Assembly (NCBI GenBank): GCA_903851365.1
Contig: CAINOB010000001.1
Span: 16,245 to 80,244, forward strand
Origin: an uncultured Bacteroidota bacterium
GTDB taxonomy: Bacteria > Bacteroidota > Bacteroidia > Bacteroidales > UBA12481
Length of the DNA stretch: 64,000 bases
Direction: 5' to 3'
This document shows positions 60,861 through 64,000 of this stretch, in pieces (position 1 is the first letter of the stretch; each line of letters starts with the position of its first letter). The notes under the pieces were generated by a model. It had not been told where the DNA came from. It did no database searches and saw only the letters and a program-made list of their open reading frames with translations. Position numbers and translations under genes: made by a program.

Positions 60861-61325
60861 TTACGCCTCGATCCATTCAAACAAATACTGTTCATCATAA
60901 TTCACTTCGGATTTTTTCAGCAGGTCCAGATATTCCTCCCGGAATGTTTTTCTCAGATGATGGATTTGTTGATTTAATATATACTTGACTACCCTGTCTA
61001 TTTGTGAATGAGAATAGGAGAAAGCCCCATAACCCCGTTGCCATTCAAATTTTCCATTTACCCAATGCTTTTCATTTATAAACCTGGAAGAAACAGATTT
61101 TACTTCTTCCATGAAATCCGCAATTGACATGGTTGTTCCAAACCCTACCAAAAAATGGATGTGATCAGGTACATTGTTGATTGCCAGGAGTTTTTGTTTT
61201 CGATTTTGTATTAAGCCGGTGATATATTTTTGTAATTCATCATTATGGGCCTGAGGTATCAGGTTTTGGCGGCCCTTGACGGAGAATACAAATTGAAGGT
61301 ATATCTGGGTATAGGTATTGGCCAT
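60861..61325 (-). CDS. IS200/RAYT-like Y1 transposase
   Basis: A 154-residue Y1-family HUH transposase. It has the HUH motif in VPDHIHFLVG and the catalytic Tyr region DRVVKYILNQQIHH. The ATG at 61325 gives MANTYTQIYLQFVFSVKGR, the usual family start; an upstream TTG is less likely. It stands alone without TnpB. Immediately upstream lies a cluster of GCCGC/GCGGC hairpins, the kind of target that REP-associated tyrosine transposases (RAYTs) process. It looks intact. It may be resident rather than an active insertion sequence. Confidence 0.88.
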   Translation of the reverse strand: MANTYTQIYLQFVFSVKGRQNLIPQAHNDELQKYITGLIQNRKQKLLAINNVPDHIHFLVGFGTTMSIADFMEEVKSVSSRFINEKHWVNGKFEWQRGYGAFSYSHSQIDRVVKYILNQQIHHLRKTFREEYLDLLKKSEVNYDEQYLFEWIEA

Positions 61326-61340
61326 TGTAAATTGATTCAA

Positions 61341-61645
61341 AATATAGGCCGCCGCTATGCGGCTACAAATGGTTCATTAAGATTTCGTTGAAATTGGCCA
61401 TTGCCTTTAAGCGGTGAACAATTTTAGGTTATTCAATCGGTTTCAAAGTGTTTTAGCCGCATAGCGGTATCCAATTTGTAGCTGAGTCGTTGGTTAAGGG
61501 TAGTCCCAGCCGCGTAGCGGCGACCAATTTGTAGCTGAGCAGTTGGTTGACAATAATCCCAGCCGCGTAGCGGTGTTCTCTTTGTAGATCTGTGCCATCC
61601 CCCTTTCCCCCCCGAGCCGCGTAGCGGTGACCTATTTGTTGAATT
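61341..61645. repeat. REP-like hairpin cluster beside the Y1 transposase
   Basis: Hairpins of GCCGC-N3-GCGGY occur at 61351-61363 (inverted relative to the rest), 61456, 61509, 61562 and 61616. The last four have a 53-54-bp period and share the flank ATTTGTAGCTGAG. Copy 1 is the reverse complement of copy 4 with little change. No gene is seen in this 304-bp stretch; short frames here are translated repeats. Confidence 0.85.
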
Positions 61646-62574
61646 CACCATAGCCTCCATTTAGTGCCGTTCACCCCCAAACACCTTTCAGGCTCCATTC
61701 GCATACCAAGATACATCCCCGGATTTGAAGTGAACGTGCCCATGAAAAGCTCTGATTTTAAAAGAATATCTGTTGACGCAAAGAGACGTAAGGTTTGTTC
61801 TCGAATGAATTCCGGATCCTTTTTCAGGAAATCCTGGTGGTAATAACCCCGCTCATTTTCCTGACAAAGGGTATAGATTTTCCAATCAGGATATTCTTTT
61901 CGAATGGTTTCGATAATGCGGTAATCGTCGGTTAAAACAAAACCATTTCGGCAATCTGTGCGAATAGCCATGTCATTGAAATAGGAACCTACCGGATGAA
62001 GTTTGTCTTCTTTGAATTTATCGCCCCCGCGGATATGAAACCCGACATAACGGGATGGAAGGGAGGCTGATTCAGTGAACTGGTTTATAATATTTTGACA
62101 ATCCGGGTTGTAACGCCAAGTTATGTCGGTCAGAACACGGCAAGCATCCCGTAGCTTCCCCTTAATTCCGAGTTCCGGAATATCAAAGGTTTCCTGTTCT
62201 GTTTCCCGGTTACGGAATTCTGCCCAAAGCTGCCAGGTAAAATAGTCGATCCCATGCAGGAGTTTTGTCCAGGCAGTGATTACCATGGTTCTCTTTCCGG
62301 AAGGTGGCGGAACCTCCCGATGATTGAGCAGCATATGATGCCTTGATGTTTCCTGGTCGCAGAACGGTTCAAAAAACTCAGTCCAGCCCCGATGACTGAA
62401 CCAGGCATTTTCGGAATAAAGAGTGAATCGGATCCTGTGCTTCAGACAATAAGCCATGGCCAGAATCATGTTGTTATATTCTGAGAAAAAGCCCGCCTCA
62501 ATCCCTAAACGGAAAACCAGCTTTTTTGAAAAGGATTCATTAATTGCCTGATACTTTTCTAACAGTTCATTCAT
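61645..62574 (-). CDS. Fucosyltransferase-like protein (GT23/NodZ-FUT8 fold)
   Basis: A 309-residue protein without a signal peptide. The segment YVGFHIRGGDKFKEDKLHPV closely recalls the H-x-R-R-x-D-K GDP-fucose-binding motif of alpha-1,6-fucosyltransferases (NodZ, FUT8), followed by FVLTDDYRIIETIRKEYPDW and LLKSELFMGTFTSNPGMYLG, which match the family's later donor-binding regions. A GDP-fucose donor fits the gmd and fcl genes in this window. Direct overlap with the Wzt gene (1 bp) ties it to polysaccharide export. The second Arg of the classic RR pair is Gly here, so activity needs testing. Confidence 0.72.
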   Translation of the reverse strand: MNELLEKYQAINESFSKKLVFRLGIEAGFFSEYNNMILAMAYCLKHRIRFTLYSENAWFSHRGWTEFFEPFCDQETSRHHMLLNHREVPPPSGKRTMVITAWTKLLHGIDYFTWQLWAEFRNRETEQETFDIPELGIKGKLRDACRVLTDITWRYNPDCQNIINQFTESASLPSRYVGFHIRGGDKFKEDKLHPVGSYFNDMAIRTDCRNGFVLTDDYRIIETIRKEYPDWKIYTLCQENERGYYHQDFLKKDPEFIREQTLRLFASTDILLKSELFMGTFTSNPGMYLGMRMEPERCLGVNGTKWRLW

Positions 62575-63830
62575 TATTTGAGCATCAGATAACCGCAGTT
62601 TTCGTACTTAAACTCCAATCCGGTAACGCTGGAAATCCCTTTAACATGGAGCCTCACCTGCTTCGGTATGTGCATGTAGGTTTCAATGTTCGGACGGGTC
62701 AGGTCGATATCCAGGATGTATTCGCCTGAGGTCAGATTATTTGGCAGTTGTATTTTTTCGTTGAGCTCAAATGCACCCGTACCAAATTCATGAAGTCGTC
62801 CGTAAAGATGTCCCGGACTGTACAAAGCAATCAAAGATTCACGCTTGTCGTAAAACCGTACCTCGATGGCCATTTTCTTTGGCGTTGTCAGAGTTCCCTG
62901 AATTTTAAAATTCAGGATGCCTGGGTCCGCATCGATCTGCGCATGACAAACCGGACTGCCATTGAGCAAAATCTCATTGATGCTTACTTCCGGATGGGTG
63001 TGATGCAATCCACTCAATATAGATTCTCCTTCCGGTGCTTTCCGGTCGAGATAGTAACTTACTCCTGATTTTACTTCACCATTATAAGCAATACTTCCAT
63101 TCTCCAGTACCACCGATGTTTTGCACAGCCGCTCGATGGCTGTCATATTATGGCTGACAAACAGGATGGTTCTGCCCTCGGTTTGGCTGATATCCTCCAT
63201 CTTACCCAGACACTTGTTCTGAAATTCAGCATCCCCGACAGCCAGCACCTCATCCACCACCAGAATTTCCGGCTCCATGTGAGCTGCCACTGCAAAACCG
63301 AGACGCACTGTCATCCCGCTGGAATAACGCTTGACCGGCGTATCAATAAATTTCTCCACCCCGGAAAAAGCAACTATCTCATCAAATTTCGACCGGATTT
63401 CGCGTTTCGACATGCCCATGATAGACCCATTCATAAACACGTTTTCACGGCCTGTCATCTCCGGATGAAACCCAGTCCCCACCTCAAGTAAAGAAGCAAT
63501 TCTTCCATAAGCAATCACCCGTCCAGTAGTAGGCGAAGTGATTCTACTTAGTATCTTTAATAAGGTCGATTTCCCCGCTCCATTTTTTCCAATAATCCCA
63601 ACCACTTCCCCCTGCTTCACTTCCAAATTAATATCCCTCAGGGCCCACATATACTCATCTAAACTTCTCTCCTTAAGGCTACTTTGCTCCCCAATTTTTA
63701 GGTAAGGATCGTCCTTCCCCCGCATCCTCAGCATCCATCGGTTCAAATCGTGACTGAGCGTACCGGTGCCAATAGTACCCAACCGATACTGTTTGCTGAT
63801 ATTCTCGAAGCTGATAGCTGTTTCGCTCAT
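62574..63830 (-). CDS. wzt: Wzt: ABC transporter ATPase for O-polysaccharide export
   Basis: A 418-residue ATPase: Walker A GKNGAGKST (near residue 83), signature YSSGMTVRLGFAVA, Walker B EILVVDEVLAVGD. After about residue 250 a C-terminal carbohydrate-binding domain (Wzt_C-like) is present, which in characterised systems recognises the finished glycan's terminus. The permease Wzm is expected upstream, beyond the window edge. A TACATTTG -7-like box lies at 63975-63982 on this strand, 145 nt ahead of the start; its -33 region is off the window. The 63831-64000 stretch holds no gene, only a CCCCAAGGGG palindrome. Confidence 0.92.
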   Translation of the reverse strand: MSETAISFENISKQYRLGTIGTGTLSHDLNRWMLRMRGKDDPYLKIGEQSSLKERSLDEYMWALRDINLEVKQGEVVGIIGKNGAGKSTLLKILSRITSPTTGRVIAYGRIASLLEVGTGFHPEMTGRENVFMNGSIMGMSKREIRSKFDEIVAFSGVEKFIDTPVKRYSSGMTVRLGFAVAAHMEPEILVVDEVLAVGDAEFQNKCLGKMEDISQTEGRTILFVSHNMTAIERLCKTSVVLENGSIAYNGEVKSGVSYYLDRKAPEGESILSGLHHTHPEVSINEILLNGSPVCHAQIDADPGILNFKIQGTLTTPKKMAIEVRFYDKRESLIALYSPGHLYGRLHEFGTGAFELNEKIQLPNNLTSGEYILDIDLTRPNIETYMHIPKQVRLHVKGISSVTGLEFKYENCGYLMLK

Positions 63831-64000
63831 AATAAATTTGAATCAAGTTGTACCCTCCCCAAGGGGCTGGGACAAAATGTTATTTAGAATCGATATAAAT
63901 TTGCGACAGAAACAACATTAATGCGTTGATTGTTAGGTAATTAAATACATTATTCTTACCTTCAAGCAACAAATCAAATGTAATGATAAGCAAACGAAAG

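Noticed and set aside
61455..61628. Possible CRISPR array (53-bp period)
   Set aside because: The conserved hairpin is only about 14 bp and the intervening segments are similar to each other rather than unique. No cas genes are near. It fits REP-like repeats better.
61433..61660. Small arginine/glycine-rich frame in the REP cluster
   Set aside because: It translates the tandem hairpins (RSPLRG words) and overlaps the end of the GT23-like gene. No independent support.

Overview
The window comes from the chromosome of a member of the Bacteroidetes (Bacteroidota), most likely an uncultured relative of Bacteroidales. The evidence is a type IX secretion (T9SS) C-terminal sorting domain on a giant surface protein, a GldA-type ABC ATPase, an IspG whose C-terminal half matches the plant/Bacteroidetes type, a NagB/PIG-L fusion, Wzi/RemB-type outer-membrane barrels and promoters of the Bacteroidetes form (TTG, about 20 nt, TAnnTTTG). 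No rRNA, tRNA or CRISPR array was found.

Layout. 1-11.3 kb: the 3' end of a giant repetitive secreted protein on the + strand. 11.6-16.7 kb, minus strand: housekeeping genes (mtnA, HAD phosphatase, gldA-like, ispG, PHP-type tyrosine phosphatase). 16.8-21.2 kb, plus strand: two UDP-GlcNAc oxidation genes (WbpB-like, WbpA-like) and an outer-membrane barrel. 21.3-33.9 kb, minus strand: a small GIY-YIG nuclease, a NagB/PIG-L fusion, an AbiE-type toxin-antitoxin pair and a nucleotide-sugar block (nucleotidyltransferase/GHMP kinase fusion, fcl, gmd, GHMP kinase/UDP-sugar pyrophosphorylase fusion, GalU-like). 34.1-35.6 kb: two paralogous barrels. 35.6-63.8 kb: an almost unbroken leftward surface-polysaccharide locus of epimerases, about ten glycosyltransferases, Wzx flippase, Wzy/ligase, Wzi, aminotransferase, initiating sugar transferase and Wzt. 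metK, an AAA ATPase and two toxin-antitoxin pairs (HEPN/MNT and PIN) are embedded in it.

The sugars that can be read from the genes are GDP-L-fucose (gmd, fcl, plus a GT23-like fucosyltransferase), UDP-ManNAc, UDP-GlcNAc uronates, a 4-amino-4,6-dideoxy sugar and a UDP-L-FucNAc or L-RhaNAc/L-QuiNAc type sugar. Several pathway partners (Wzm, FnlA/WbvB dehydratase, PglF/PglD-like enzymes) are not in the window.

The most unusual feature is a dense set of dispersed small repeats that lie both between genes and, in frame, inside conserved enzymes. Twelve copies of a roughly 54-bp hairpin element (family A) show compensatory stem changes. Degenerate short tandem arrays with a 7- to 9-bp period (families B, C, D) and other palindromes (E, F, G) sit beside or inside them. 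IspG, MtnA, MetK, Gmd, Fcl, NagB/PIG-L, Wzi, O-antigen ligase and several glycosyltransferases carry peptide insertions encoded by these repeats. In fcl the heptamer array coincides with a frameshift that one added unit would repair. A lone GIY-YIG nuclease gene is bracketed by inverted copies of family A, and a RAYT-like IS200 transposase lies beside its own REP-like cluster. This resembles the Rickettsia palindromic elements in outcome but with several unrelated repeat families at once.
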